A stretch of 43,114 bases of DNA from NCBI GenBank assembly GCA_003165075.1, contig PLSM01000122.1:1-43114 (forward strand), in the 5' to 3' direction. Origin of the DNA: Acidobacteriaceae bacterium. GTDB taxonomy: Bacteria > Acidobacteriota > Terriglobia > Terriglobales > Acidobacteriaceae. Within the stretch, counting starts at the first letter, position 1. Each line of letters starts with the position of its first letter. The notes below the pieces were generated by a model. That model saw only the letters and a list, made by a program, of their open reading frames with translations. It was not told the origin of the DNA and ran no database searches. Position numbers and translations under genes: made by a program. This document shows, in pieces, positions 1 through 8,826 of the stretch.

Positions 1-830
1 TAGCTGATCTCGATGACATCCGCCGAAGCAGCCGCGGCAGCTTCGGCGCGCTCCATCAGTTTTTGTGCCACGGCAAAAAACTCCGCGGCAGGCGGGCTCT
101 TGGGGCCGGCCAGCGCCACGGGCAGGCCATGATCGCCGCCTTCGCGAATGGCGGGCACCAGTTCGATCGAGCCCAGGAAGGGAACACCGAATTGCGCCGC
201 CGTGCGCTCTGCGCCGCCTCTTGAGAAGATGTCGATCTCCTGGTGACAGTGTGGGCAGGTGAAGTGGCTCATGTTTTCCACGATCCCCAGCACCTCCACG
301 TTCACCTGGGCAAACATCTCCAGTGCCTTGCGCGCATCCTGCAGGCTCACGTCGCTGGGCGTGGAGACAACAACGGCGCCGGTCAGGGGCACCGTTTGCA
401 CCAGCGAGATCACCACGTCGCCGGTGCCCGGAGGCAGATCGACGATCAGGTAGTCGAGTTCTCCCCAGTTCACCTGCTGCAGAAACTGGCGGATGATTTG
501 GTGCAGCATGGGTCCGCGCATCACCATCGGCTTGTCCCCGGGCGAGATGTAGCCGATGGAGATGGTCTTGATGCCATGCGTGTCGTTGGGCTCGATCTGG
601 TTGTCCGCGCCGATTCGTGGCTGCTGGCTTGAGCCCATCATCATGGGCACATTGGGACCGTACACGTCGGCGTCGATAAGTCCCACACGCTGTCCGAGCC
701 GCGACAGCGCAATGGCCAGGTTGACGGCCACGGTGGTTTTGCCCACTCCGCCCTTGCCGGAACCCACCGCGACGATTTTTGACACGCCCGGCAGAGCGAC
801 GGGCGAAGGCATGGCATGAGAATGAGCCAT
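1..830 (-). CDS. mrp: Mrp/ApbC/NBP35-family P-loop ATPase, 3' end cut by window edge
   Basis: Predicted iron-sulfur cluster carrier ATPase of the Mrp/Nbp35 (ParA/MinD-like) family, cytoplasmic. The first 276 codons are visible and the stop lies outside the window. A deviant Walker A GKGGVGKT sits at residues 25-32, followed by the switch region DADVYGPN and the DLPPGTGD Walker B region. A CPHC pair after 'NMSHFT' matches the CxxC that bridges a labile cluster in this family. The protein starts almost directly at the P-loop, so the DUF59/MIP18 domain found at the N-terminus of many Mrp proteins is absent. The ATG at 830 is preceded by AAGGAG about 12 bases upstream. The thioesterase gene ends 54 bases upstream on the same strand, so the two could be cotranscribed. 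Family is secure; the client proteins are not predictable. Confidence 0.93.
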   Translation of the reverse strand, partial: MAHSHAMPSPVALPGVSKIVAVGSGKGGVGKTTVAVNLAIALSRLGQRVGLIDADVYGPNVPMMMGSSQQPRIGADNQIEPNDTHGIKTISIGYISPGDKPMVMRGPMLHQIIRQFLQQVNWGELDYLIVDLPPGTGDVVISLVQTVPLTGAVVVSTPSDVSLQDARKALEMFAQVNVEVLGIVENMSHFTCPHCHQEIDIFSRGGAERTAAQFGVPFLGSIELVPAIREGGDHGLPVALAGPKSPPAAEFFAVAQKLMERAEAAAAASADVIEIS

Positions 831-884
831 TGGGTCTTGTTACTCCTTTTCAGAAACTCTCCCGTTCAGGGACGAAGTCAATTT

Positions 885-1433
885 TCATTGCGGACGAGCG
901 CTGGCAGTCTCATCCAGCGCGGCAGCGGCCAGTCGCGCCTTTTTGCGACGGGCAGCCTCGGCCTCACGATGTTCGCGGCGCAGCAGAGCGTCGGCAAAGC
1001 GGCGCTGTTCGTCTGCGGTCTCCGGCAGCAGTTGAGGCACGTGCATGCGCCGGCCATTCTCGTCGATGGCCACAAAGACCAGGTAAGCGCTGGCCACGTG
1101 GAGCAGCACACCAGTCTGCGGATGCTCAACCCACACTTTCACGCCCACCTCCAGCGAAGTGTTGAACGCCCGGTTGACGCTGGACTTGAGAATCAGCAGG
1201 TCCCCCACGTGGACCGGTTGAATGAAATCGATATGGTCCATCGCCGCGGTTACCACGTGCGTGCGCGAGTGCCGGTAGGCGGCCATGGCCCCGGTCAGAT
1301 CGATGAAGTGCATCAGTCGGCCGCCCAGCAGATTACCCAGAGTGTTGGTGTCATTGGGCAGGATAATCTCGGTCATCTCCGACTGCGTGCTCGCCACCGT
1401 GCGCGCTGCGTGAGTGGTCCCGTTGGAACTCAT
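885..1433 (-). CDS. Hotdog-fold acyl-CoA thioesterase
   Basis: Predicted cytosolic acyl-CoA hydrolase (YciA/BACH-like hotdog family), 182 aa, releasing free acids from CoA thioesters. The motif NTLGNLLGGRLMHFIDLTGAM near residues 28-48 is the family signature. It has the conserved Asn and Gly-Gly before the central helix and the Asp used in catalysis. HIDFIQPVHVGDLL is the second conserved block. The C-terminal tail is charged (Arg/Ala-rich) and low in complexity. The frame stays open upstream to 1550, but the ATG at 1433 has GGAG about 10 bases upstream and puts the hotdog domain at the normal distance from the N-terminus, so I prefer it. It precedes the mrp-like gene on the same strand and is divergent from the TPR gene. 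The chain-length preference cannot be read from sequence. Confidence 0.9.
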   Translation of the reverse strand: MSSNGTTHAARTVASTQSEMTEIILPNDTNTLGNLLGGRLMHFIDLTGAMAAYRHSRTHVVTAAMDHIDFIQPVHVGDLLILKSSVNRAFNTSLEVGVKVWVEHPQTGVLLHVASAYLVFVAIDENGRRMHVPQLLPETADEQRRFADALLRREHREAEAARRKKARLAAAALDETASARPQ

Positions 1434-1573
1434 GTTCTGGCTGCTCCGTTTTCTGGCGTGCCTCTCAAGCCCGTCCGTCGCTGGGTACAATGAAGCTGGC
1501 GGCGCCGTGCTGAAAAAGCACACACTTCCAGTTTCGGCAATCCCCGCCAATTAAGCAAATCCCTTCAGGGTGC

Positions 1574-1906
1574 ATGCAGCCCGAGACGAGCACAATGGAC
1601 AAGATCGCAGGATTGAGAGAGATTCTGGCGCTGGACCCGAAGAACAGCTTTGCCCGATACGGCATGGCCATGGAGCTGGCCGGCCGCGGCGACACCGAAG
1701 AAGCGCTTAAGGAGTTTGACCTGCTGCTGGCCAACGATCCCGACTATACGGCCGGCTATTTTATGTCCGCGCAGACACTTGCCAACGCCGAACGTAACTC
1801 CGAGGCCGTGGAGCGCCTCAAAGCCGGCATTGCCTCTGCCACGCGCACCGGAAACCGCCATGCCCTCAGCGAGATGCAGGCTATGCTGGATGTGCTGGAC
1901 CGCTAG
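1574..1906 (+). CDS. Small tetratricopeptide-repeat protein
   Basis: 110 aa, almost entirely helical repeats. Two TPR-like units are visible: one around 'NSFARYGMAMELAGRGDTEE' and one around 'YTAGYFMSAQTLANAERNSE', each with the small/large residue pattern (W/L-G-Y-A-P) typical of the fold. There is no signal peptide or membrane segment, so it is probably a cytoplasmic scaffold. The start is ambiguous: ATG 1574 has AGGG six bases upstream, while ATG 1595 (seven codons later) begins 'MDKIAGLRE' right at the first helix. It is divergent from the thioesterase and 109 bases upstream of the glycosyltransferase, with no obvious functional tie to either. The partner is unknown. Confidence 0.8.
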   Translation: MQPETSTMDKIAGLREILALDPKNSFARYGMAMELAGRGDTEEALKEFDLLLANDPDYTAGYFMSAQTLANAERNSEAVERLKAGIASATRTGNRHALSEMQAMLDVLDR

Positions 1907-2015
1907 AAACCGCTCGTGCTTCGTGGTTTCCGCCGCGTTACCAACGCGTGTATCATCCCGGATTCTATGGTAATTGTTTGCGTCATTTTTAACAGCGCCC
2001 GTCTATACTATTAGC

Positions 2016-3020
2016 ATGCCGAAATACTCAATCGTTGTTCCTTTTCACAACGAAGAGGAAAACGTGACGGTCTTGTACGCCCGCCTGAAGCAAGTGATGG
2101 AGCAGGTAGGCGATAGCTTTGAGCTGGTATTAGTTGATGACGGCTCCAGCGACCGCACTTATAAACTGTTGGAAGAGATTGCCGCGGTCGATAGCCGCGT
2201 ACTGGTAGTCAAGCTGCGCCGCAACTTCGGTCAGACCTCCGCTTTGGCTGCCGGATTCGATCACGCCTCGGGCGAATTCATCTTTGCCATGGACGGCGAC
2301 CTGCAGCACGATCCCAACGACATTCCCTGCTTCATCGAGAAACTTGAAGAAGGCTACGACGTGGTGTCGGGATGGCGCAAGGAGCGCATCGACAACTTTG
2401 TCATGCGGCGTTTCCCCTCGCGCTGCGCCAACTGGCTGATGGCCAAGCTCTCCGGCGTTGACATCCACGACTTTGGCACCACATTCAAGGCCTATCGCCG
2501 CGAGGTCATCACCAACATCCCCCTCTACGGCGAGATGCATCGCTTCATTCCTGCATTGGCCAGTTGGTATGGCGCGTCGATCTGCGAGATTCCTATCAGG
2601 AATGTGAACCGCGAGCGGGGCAAGAGCCACTACGGTATCGGGCGCACCTTCCGCGTCTTCTTTGACCTGCTCACCATCCGCTTTCTGCTCAAGTATATGA
2701 GCCGCCCGCTGCACTTCTTCGGCAGCTTTGGCGCGCTGGGCATTCTTGCGGGCAGTTTCATTTCCTCCATCCTGCTGGGGATGAAGATCATGCACCCCCA
2801 TCAGAGTGTGATGGACCAGCATGGTCCGCTGTTCGTGATTGCCGGAGTGCTCATTCTCGCCGGTATTCAGATGCTGGCCATTGGCCTGCTGGGCGAGTTG
2901 CAGGTGCGCCATTACTACACCAGCCAGCAGCGCGCGCCCTACACTATTGACCGGTTGGTGCGGTTGCGTTCGCCTGAGGAGCCGAGCATCTTGTCGGATG
3001 GGCGAGATGGAAATTTCTAA
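2016..3020 (+). CDS. Family 2 glycosyltransferase, DPMS/GtrB/ArnC-like, membrane anchored
   Basis: Predicted polyprenyl-phosphate glycosyltransferase, 334 aa, moving a sugar from a nucleotide donor to undecaprenyl phosphate at the inner face of the membrane. The N-terminal GT-A domain has VVPFHNEEEN, LVDDGSS (DDGS at 41-44) and the metal-binding DGDLQHD at 93-99. Further on is the FGTTFKAYRRE block typical of the DPMS branch. Two hydrophobic segments near the C-terminus ('FGALGILAGSFISSILLG' and 'FVIAGVLILAGIQMLAIGLL') match the two-helix anchor of GtrB/ArnC-type enzymes. The ATG at 2016 is chosen because the sequence starts the fold at once. A TTG at 1974 is in frame but would add an unrelated leader. 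There is no Shine-Dalgarno sequence; TATACT lies 7 bases upstream, so a leaderless message is possible. A good terminator follows. Confidence 0.9.
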   Translation: MPKYSIVVPFHNEEENVTVLYARLKQVMEQVGDSFELVLVDDGSSDRTYKLLEEIAAVDSRVLVVKLRRNFGQTSALAAGFDHASGEFIFAMDGDLQHDPNDIPCFIEKLEEGYDVVSGWRKERIDNFVMRRFPSRCANWLMAKLSGVDIHDFGTTFKAYRREVITNIPLYGEMHRFIPALASWYGASICEIPIRNVNRERGKSHYGIGRTFRVFFDLLTIRFLLKYMSRPLHFFGSFGALGILAGSFISSILLGMKIMHPHQSVMDQHGPLFVIAGVLILAGIQMLAIGLLGELQVRHYYTSQQRAPYTIDRLVRLRSPEEPSILSDGRDGNF

Positions 3021-3055
3021 CTGAACAACAGTAGTCAGAGGTCAGAGAAACATCA

Positions 3056-3094
3056 GCCCCGTCCCAGCGTCGTCTGGACGGGGCTTGATTTTTT
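3056..3094 (+). terminator. Rho-independent terminator after the glycosyltransferase
   Basis: A perfect 9-bp stem (GCCCCGTCC at 3056-3064 with GGACGGGGC at 3076-3084) is followed by TTGA and six T residues (3089-3094). It lies 36 bases after the glycosyltransferase stop and ends that unit before the quinone oxidoreductase gene. Confidence 0.85.
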
Positions 3095-3214
3095 GTCGGA
3101 AAGGGTCGCGACTGTGCCGGCATTCGCTTTGGGGTTTTCCGGGCGATCAACAATTGCATCGAGACTCGTGCCTCTTGCAGTGACCCGGTCTCAAGGTGCA
3201 TTCTTGCCCTTGAG

Positions 3215-4183
3215 ATGAAAGCGATTCAGATTCACTCAACAGGCGGGCCGGAAGTTCTCCAACTGGCCGAGTTGCCCATTCCCGAGCCGGGACCGGGGCA
3301 GGTGTTGATCCGCGTCGAAGCCATCGGGGTCAACTTCATCGATGTCTATTTCCGCAAGGGTGTGTACAAGGCGACGATGCCGCTGATCCTGGGCAGCGAG
3401 GCCGCGGGCACGGTGGAGAAGCTGGGGCCCGGCGTTACAGGCTTTGCTGAGGGCGACGCCGTAGCCTCTGTCAGTGTGCTCGGCAGCTATGCGGAGTATG
3501 CGCTCGTTCTCGCTGCGCAGTTGATCAAGGTTCCCACGGGCGTGAGCCCTGAGCAGGCCGCTGCCGCCATGTTGCAGGGCATGACTGCGCATTACCTTGC
3601 ATACTCCACCTTTCCGCTCAAAGCCGGCAATACGGCGCTGGTCCATGCCGGGGCCGGCGGAGTGGGGCTGCTGCTGACGCAGATAGCCACCAGGATCGGT
3701 GCGCGCGTCATCACCACCGTCTCCACGCCAGACAAGGCGGAGCTCTCGCGCGAGGCCGGCGCATCCGACGTAATTCTTTACACCAAGCAGGACTTTGTGG
3801 CGGAGGTGAAGCGCCTGACTGGTGGCAAGGGCGTCGACGTGGTCTACGATTCGGTGGGCAAGACGACTTTCGAAGGCAGTCTGGATTGCTTGCGGCCGCG
3901 CGGGTTGTTGGCACTGTTTGGCGCGTCCAGCGGACCGGTGCCGCCCTTTGACCTGATCCATCTCAGCGGCAAAGGGTCGTTGTTTGTTACCCGGCCCACC
4001 ATGTGGCACTACCTGGCGACGCGAGCGGAGTTGGAATGGCGTGCCGGCGATGTGCTGGGATGGGCCGCTGAAGGCAGGCTGAAATTGCGCATGGAGTACA
4101 TCTATCCGATGGCCGATGCGGCGCAGGCGCATTCGGATCTCGAAGCGCGCAAGACGACGGGCAAGGTTTTGCTCGAGCCGTAG
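3215..4183 (+). CDS. qor: Zinc-free quinone oxidoreductase (MDR superfamily)
   Basis: 322 aa, the usual length for NADPH:quinone oxidoreductase (QOR/zeta-crystallin type), a cytoplasmic one- or two-electron quinone or enone reductase. The N-terminal GroES-like domain carries 'IGVNFIDVYFRKGVY', and the Rossmann nucleotide site AGAGGVG is at 145-151. The Cys residues that bind structural and catalytic zinc in alcohol dehydrogenases are absent, which places it in the QOR branch. The ATG at 3215 begins MKAI, the typical start of this family. The sirtuin gene follows after 18 bases on the same strand, so they probably form a two-gene unit starting after the terminator at 3056-3094. The natural substrate is not predictable. 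Confidence 0.92.
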   Translation: MKAIQIHSTGGPEVLQLAELPIPEPGPGQVLIRVEAIGVNFIDVYFRKGVYKATMPLILGSEAAGTVEKLGPGVTGFAEGDAVASVSVLGSYAEYALVLAAQLIKVPTGVSPEQAAAAMLQGMTAHYLAYSTFPLKAGNTALVHAGAGGVGLLLTQIATRIGARVITTVSTPDKAELSREAGASDVILYTKQDFVAEVKRLTGGKGVDVVYDSVGKTTFEGSLDCLRPRGLLALFGASSGPVPPFDLIHLSGKGSLFVTRPTMWHYLATRAELEWRAGDVLGWAAEGRLKLRMEYIYPMADAAQAHSDLEARKTTGKVLLEP

Positions 4184-4201
4184 CGCAAATGGAGCAGGAA
4201 A

Positions 4202-4918
4202 ATGGCAAGTATTTCCGTCGCGCCTGTGGATCGGGTTTTCGTACTCACGGGTGCGGGTATCAGTGCAGAAAGTGGTCTGCCCACCTTTCGTGCTGAAGAT
4301 GGTCTCTGGGCAGGATACAGTGTCGAGGATGTGTGCACTCCGGAGGCTTGGAAGCGGGATCCGGCAGGCGTGTGGGCGTTTTATGCAGCGCGGCGCGCAG
4401 CAGGTCTGAAGGCTGAGCCCAATCCTGGGCACATCGCGCTTGCGCGGTTGGAGGCGCGTCTCGGCGACCGCTTCTTTCTCTGTACCCAGAATGTGGACGA
4501 CCTGCATGAGCGGGCCGGTTCGGTGCGGCTCGTGCACATGCACGGCGAACTCGCCAAGGCGCGCTGCGAGCGCGAGTGCGGACGCCCGCCGGTCGAAGAT
4601 CGCACCATTTATCGCAGTCTGGACGAAGTAGGCCGCTGTCCCTGTGGTGGCCGGTTGCGCCCGCATATCGTTTTCTTTGGCGAGATTCCGCTGGAGATGG
4701 AGCACATTGAGCGGGAGATTGCGAAAGCGTCGCTGATGGTCGTTGTCGGCACGTCCGGCTCTGTATATCCCGCGGCGAACTTTGTCCATTGGGCGCGGCA
4801 GGGCGGCGCGCGCACCGTCTACGTGGGTCCGGAGCCGCCGCTGAACGCTTCTGCCTTCACCCACGTGGTGGAAGGCAAAGCCGGCGAGGTGCTGTCCGGC
4901 CTCTTTCAAGTAAGGTAG
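4202..4918 (+). CDS. cobB: NAD-dependent protein deacylase, CobB-type sirtuin
   Basis: 238 aa sirtuin that removes acyl groups from lysines, consuming NAD+. Visible motifs: GAGISAESGLPTFR (17-30) and TQNVDDLH (95-102) for NAD, and the HMHGEL block with catalytic His114. Zinc ligands are Cys122, Cys126, Cys146 and Cys148. Tyr61 and Arg64 (in FYAARRA) occupy the Y-x-x-R position that in E. coli CobB and SIRT5 favours succinyl- and malonyl-lysine, so desuccinylase as well as deacetylase activity is likely. The ATG at 4202 has AGGA a few bases upstream. It follows the quinone oxidoreductase by 18 bases and was probably cotranscribed with it. Confidence 0.95.
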   Translation: MASISVAPVDRVFVLTGAGISAESGLPTFRAEDGLWAGYSVEDVCTPEAWKRDPAGVWAFYAARRAAGLKAEPNPGHIALARLEARLGDRFFLCTQNVDDLHERAGSVRLVHMHGELAKARCERECGRPPVEDRTIYRSLDEVGRCPCGGRLRPHIVFFGEIPLEMEHIEREIAKASLMVVVGTSGSVYPAANFVHWARQGGARTVYVGPEPPLNASAFTHVVEGKAGEVLSGLFQVR

Positions 4919-4977
4919 GACAACAGCGGTTCCAGGATTCCCGCACCTCTTCAAGGCGCAGATTCTTGCAACCAGTC

Positions 4978-5568
4978 TTAGTTTTTGGTCCTTTTCAAGA
5001 GCCATGCCATGTTTTGGCCCAGAGTTTTCATGGTCTGGATGCCCTCTTCGTCCTTCTCCACGTCGCCGATTTCGCGGCCGATGCCGATGTTCCAATAGGA
5101 CGAGCCGGGAATAATCATCTCGCTGATGAGGAAGAAGTGGTTCAAGGTATCGAAGGCATGCATCGCTCCAGCGCGCCGCACTGCAACCACAGCCGCGCCC
5201 ACTTTGTGGCGGAACATGCCGCCGTTGGCCTTGGAAACCAGGCAGGCGCGATCCATCAGCGCTTTAATCTCCGGCGACACATCGGTCACATAGGTGGGCG
5301 AGCCGAGCAGGATACCGTCCGCCTTCTCCATCTTTTCAATCAGCAGGTTGCCCATGTCGCCGGTTTGCGAACAGCGGTGGTCCTTCCGGGTGGAGCACTT
5401 GCGGCACGACAGGCAGCCGTGAATCGTGCTGCCGCTCAACTCAATGAGTTCGGTTTCGACACCCTCTTTTTCAAGCTCCTTCAGCACGTAGCGAAGCAAA
5501 ATAGCCGTATTACCGCCCTTGCGGGCGCTTCCGTTCAGCGCAACAACTTTGGTCGGACTCGCGTTCAT
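4978..5568 (-). CDS. Iron-sulfur flavoprotein (flavodoxin-like NAD(P)H-dependent FMN reductase family)
   Basis: 196 aa flavodoxin-fold protein. The FMN phosphate loop reads LNGSARKGGNT near the N-terminus, and SPTYVTDVSPEIKALMDR carries the second flavin contact. Four cysteines, C52, C55, C58 and C66, form CX2CX2CX7C. This matches the compact motif that binds a [4Fe-4S] cluster in archaeal and clostridial iron-sulfur flavoproteins (Isf). A cytoplasmic electron-transfer or quinone/oxygen-detoxifying role is therefore likely. The frame is open upstream to 5634, but the ATG at 5568 has GGGGAG 8 bases before it and starts just ahead of the first beta strand. It is divergent from the DUF4139 gene. 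The redox partner is unknown. Confidence 0.88.
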   Translation of the reverse strand: MNASPTKVVALNGSARKGGNTAILLRYVLKELEKEGVETELIELSGSTIHGCLSCRKCSTRKDHRCSQTGDMGNLLIEKMEKADGILLGSPTYVTDVSPEIKALMDRACLVSKANGGMFRHKVGAAVVAVRRAGAMHAFDTLNHFFLISEMIIPGSSYWNIGIGREIGDVEKDEEGIQTMKTLGQNMAWLLKRTKN

Positions 5569-5705
5569 CAATTGCTCTCCCCTTGGATCGCCTCTCGCCG
5601 TAGCTGTGGGCGATCGTGATTCCACACCTCCCATTTTCCTCCTTCGGCAGTTCTATTGCCACAAAGGACCCCAGTGGCAGCCTTCGTGAATCTTCCTGTC
5701 CGGTG

Positions 5706-5731
5706 GGAACCTTTTCGCGCCTTACGGGGTC
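5706..5731 (+). promoter_or_regulatory. Candidate ECF-sigma-type promoter of the DUF4139 gene
   Basis: GGAAC at 5706-5710 and GGTC ending at 5731 are separated by a CTTTT-initiated spacer. This resembles the -35 GGAAC / -10 GTC pattern of many ECF sigma factors. It would place the transcript start near 5738, about 20 bases before the AGGAGG at 5759-5764. Seen by pattern only. Confidence 0.35.
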
Positions 5732-5768
5732 CAAGGATGTAGCATTCCTTTCTGTTTCAGGAGGATTC

Positions 5769-7967
5769 GTGCACCGCTCACTGATCGCTTTTTGCCTTGC
5801 CGCTTTCACCTTGCCTGTCTGCGCCCAAACTGCTTCAACGCCCCCGGTGAAGCCAAAATCACCCGCAACAACAGCCGTCGGCGCCTCTTCTCTGGATCTC
5901 CAGAATCTGCCGGTGCGCAAAGTCGTGCTCTACAAAAACGGCGTGGGCTACTTTGAGCATGCCGGCACGGTCAGCGGCAATCAGCGCGTGGCTATCGACT
6001 TCACCTCGTCGCAGCTCAACGACGTGTTGCAGTCGCTCACCGTGCTGGACGAGGGTGGCGGGCGCATCGCCGGGGTCAACTACAACTCCACCACGCCGCT
6101 GGCGGAGCAACTCAAGTCGCTCTCCCTGGGCATGAGCGATGAACCCACCTCAACTGAATTGTTCCAGGCCCTGCGCGGGCAGCGGGTAGAGGTCACCGGA
6201 GGTCCAGGCGGTGCGATTACAGGCCGGCTGATGTCCATTGAGTCCCGCAGCGAGAAGTCCGGCACAGGCGACGCCACGGTGGACAAGTTTTATCTGACTC
6301 TGGTCGCCACCTTGGGCGCGGTGCGGGTGATCGAGCTGACTCCGGCGCTGAGCGTGCACCCGCTCGACGGCAACCTGCAGGGACAGCTTGACCGCTATCT
6401 GGAATTGCTGAGCACCACCCACGCCAACGGCCTGCGCCACCTGACGCTCGATGCGCTCGGCCAGGGCAAGCGCGAACTGCGCGTGAGCTACATCAGCGAA
6501 GTTCCGGTATGGAAATCCACATACCGCATCGTCTTCCCTCGCGAAACTTCACAGGCATCGGGCAACAAGGCCACGGTGCAGGGCTGGGCCGTGGTGGATA
6601 ACACCGTGGGGGCGGACTGGGACAACGTGCAGTTGGCGCTGGTGGCCGGCGCGCCGCAGAGCTTTATCCAGCCGCTCTCGCAGCCGCTCTACACCAAGCG
6701 GCCTGAGATTCCTATCGCCACTAATGAGCAGACCGCGCCGCAAACGCATGAGGCCGCGGAGATGCAGGCAGTTCCATCGCCCGCGGCAGTTCCAAGGGCA
6801 ATGGCCAAGTCCGCTAATCAGACCGTCGCCGTGCAGCAACTCTACTCAATCGGCGGCGGCGGGGGTGGTCTGGGCTCGGGCAGCGGCAGCGGCATGGGCT
6901 ACGGTGTCGGCGGCGGCATTTATCGCGCTTCTGACGCGATCCAGGAAGGCGATGTCTCCACCAACGCATTTGACGACTTCTTTGAATACGCGCTGGCGCA
7001 GCCCGTCACCATCCACAAGAACGAGTCGGCCATGGTGCCCATCCTGCAGCAGGAGCTGCCGGCCGAGCACGTGACCCTATGGAGCCAACGGGATCGCTCG
7101 CCCCTGCGCGCGGTGTGGCTTGAAAACACGTCCACGCTCACCCTCGACGCGGGCAGTTTCTCCATCTTCGAGAGCGGCGAGTTTGCCGGCGAGGGCCTGC
7201 TCGATCCCATCCATCCCGGCGAAAAGCGGCTGCTGTCCTACGCCGCCGATCAGGCTGTCAAGGTGCATCGCGGCGGCTTCCAGGACACGCGCACCCTGCA
7301 CCACATAGGCCTGCACGAGGGCGTGATGGTCGAGTCCACCAGCGAGGTCACCGAGAGTACCTACACCGTAACCAACGCTGCCAGTGAGGCGCGCACGGTG
7401 ATCATCGAGCACTCCCGTAATGGCAATGCCGAACTGGTCTCCGACACCAAACCGGCGGAGACCACAGCCACGGCCTATCGCTTCCGGGTGGCCGTCGAGC
7501 CGCACCAGTCCACCGATCTGAAAGTGCGCGAACGCGCCACCCTGTCGCAGCAAATCCGCATCAATCCCGGCGACGACCGCAGCGCCTATCTGATCTCCAT
7601 CAGCAAATCCACGCCCGCCCTGGAAGAGAAGCTTCGTCCGCTGATCGACGCCGAGGTTGCGCTCAGCAATCTCAACCGCAAGATTGAGGAGAGCCAGCAG
7701 AAGCAGAAAGCGTTGGCCGATGACGAGGCCCGCGACCGGGAAAACCTGACCGCGCTGAAAGGCAACGACGCCGGCAAACGCTTTGTGGAGGAACTGAATC
7801 GTGCCGAGGACGCGATCCAGGCGGAGCGCACGGCTCAGGCCAGTCTGGAGAAAGACCGCGATGCGGCGCGAGCGCATCTTGAAGACATCATCGCGCAGCT
7901 ATCCTTCGACACCGATCTCGACGCCGTCATCCAAAGCAACCAGGTGGGCAGTGCGTTGAAGCGGTAA
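5769..7967 (+). CDS. Exported DUF4139-domain protein
   Basis: 732 aa, exported. The GTG start at 5769 is chosen because AGGAGG lies at 5759-5764 and the first 20 residues (VHRSLIAFCLAAFTLPVCAQ) form a clean signal peptide ending in A-Q. The in-frame codons upstream back to 5616 look like untranslated leader. The region from 'VRKVVLYKNGVGYFEHAG' onward and the middle 'GKRELRVSYISEVPVWKSTYRI' are typical of DUF4139 proteins (MuiA-like), whose function is unknown. A glycine/serine-rich tract (IGGGGGGLGSGSGSGMGYG) around residues 360-380 looks like a flexible linker or surface loop. The C-terminal ~90 residues are strongly heptad-like and probably a coiled coil. It is likely periplasmic or outer-membrane associated and monocistronic. 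Confidence 0.88.
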   Translation: MHRSLIAFCLAAFTLPVCAQTASTPPVKPKSPATTAVGASSLDLQNLPVRKVVLYKNGVGYFEHAGTVSGNQRVAIDFTSSQLNDVLQSLTVLDEGGGRIAGVNYNSTTPLAEQLKSLSLGMSDEPTSTELFQALRGQRVEVTGGPGGAITGRLMSIESRSEKSGTGDATVDKFYLTLVATLGAVRVIELTPALSVHPLDGNLQGQLDRYLELLSTTHANGLRHLTLDALGQGKRELRVSYISEVPVWKSTYRIVFPRETSQASGNKATVQGWAVVDNTVGADWDNVQLALVAGAPQSFIQPLSQPLYTKRPEIPIATNEQTAPQTHEAAEMQAVPSPAAVPRAMAKSANQTVAVQQLYSIGGGGGGLGSGSGSGMGYGVGGGIYRASDAIQEGDVSTNAFDDFFEYALAQPVTIHKNESAMVPILQQELPAEHVTLWSQRDRSPLRAVWLENTSTLTLDAGSFSIFESGEFAGEGLLDPIHPGEKRLLSYAADQAVKVHRGGFQDTRTLHHIGLHEGVMVESTSEVTESTYTVTNAASEARTVIIEHSRNGNAELVSDTKPAETTATAYRFRVAVEPHQSTDLKVRERATLSQQIRINPGDDRSAYLISISKSTPALEEKLRPLIDAEVALSNLNRKIEESQQKQKALADDEARDRENLTALKGNDAGKRFVEELNRAEDAIQAERTAQASLEKDRDAARAHLEDIIAQLSFDTDLDAVIQSNQVGSALKR

Positions 7968-8019
7968 ACAGGCCTGCTCCGTGTGCCTCAGGTTCGTGTC
8001 TGAAGCCTCGAAATCCTCT

Positions 8020-8646
8020 TCAGGCTTGTGGCCGTCCGGTCATGGCGTACGCAATCACCCTGGCGGTATCGTCCTCATCCTCGTGCGACGAGATCATCAC
8101 GTCGTAGAGGTGCGCATTGCACCAGCTTTTCCCGAAGTACTGCTGCAGATACTTGGCGCGCTCTGCATCGACGGTGCGGATACGCTGCTCGATGTCGGCG
8201 CCCTTCTCCAGGCGCGTGCGCAGGCGCAGGATGCGCTCTTTCAGCGGCGCGTAGATAAAGACGTGAAAGACATCGGGCTTGTGCTGAAGCACGCACTGGG
8301 CGCCGCGGCCAACAATCACGCAATTCCCATCGGCATAGGCCTTCTCGATGATCTTCTGCGAAATCTTCACCATCTCGTCGGCATCGAACACTGAGTTTTC
8401 TGCCAACTCCAGGCCCGCGGCCAGGGCGGCCGAACGCATGGCCTGCTGGTTGATGCGGCGCAACCATGAGTCGACGTGCTCATCGTAATGGCGGACCACA
8501 TTGATATCCACGTGGGCCGCGTAGGCAATGGCGTCGATAATATCGCGATCCAGCAACTTCCAGCCCAGCCACTTGGCAACGGTCTGCGCGATTCGGCCTC
8601 CGCCGCTTCCAAATTCCCTGTTCACTGTCAAGAGTCGGTATTCCAC
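8020..8646 (-). CDS. Cytidylate-kinase-like protein (Cytidylate_kin2 family)
   Basis: 208 aa P-loop kinase-like protein. The opening 'VNREFGSGGGRIAQTVAKWLGW' is the glycine-rich nucleotide loop of the Cytidylate_kin2 family, followed by LLDRDIIDAIA and later by VIVGRGAQCVL and the RLRTRLEKG lid region. Its substrate is not established; these proteins are distinct from the true Cmk enzyme. I chose the GTG at 8646 because GGAGG lies five bases upstream and the fold begins within five residues. An ATG at 8712 is in frame but overlaps a TTGACA-like promoter element at 8688-8693. It is divergent from the ATP-grasp gene, with about 180 bases shared. Confidence 0.82.
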   Translation of the reverse strand: MEYRLLTVNREFGSGGGRIAQTVAKWLGWKLLDRDIIDAIAYAAHVDINVVRHYDEHVDSWLRRINQQAMRSAALAAGLELAENSVFDADEMVKISQKIIEKAYADGNCVIVGRGAQCVLQHKPDVFHVFIYAPLKERILRLRTRLEKGADIEQRIRTVDAERAKYLQQYFGKSWCNAHLYDVMISSHEDEDDTARVIAYAMTGRPQA

Positions 8647-8826
8647 ACTTTCCTCCCGCACTGCTGACCGCCCTAGAACTATATACGTGTCAACAGTTCG
8701 ATGCAGTGACATGGGCTACGGTCGCTGCTTCCGCTCTAAAGCTTTTGTTTGCCGTACACTGGTGACAGACTGGGAACGGCAGCGTGGTTCTGTCCTCTAC
8801 GGCGCTCATTCCAAGGAGGTTGCGGC

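Noticed and set aside
3236..5095. 619-codon minus-strand open frame
   Set aside because: Antisense to the quinone oxidoreductase and sirtuin genes, with no recognisable motif. It arises from GC-rich codon use.
5616..5768. N-terminal extension of the DUF4139 protein
   Set aside because: In frame but overlaps a candidate promoter; the strong AGGAGG and signal peptide place the start at GTG 5769.
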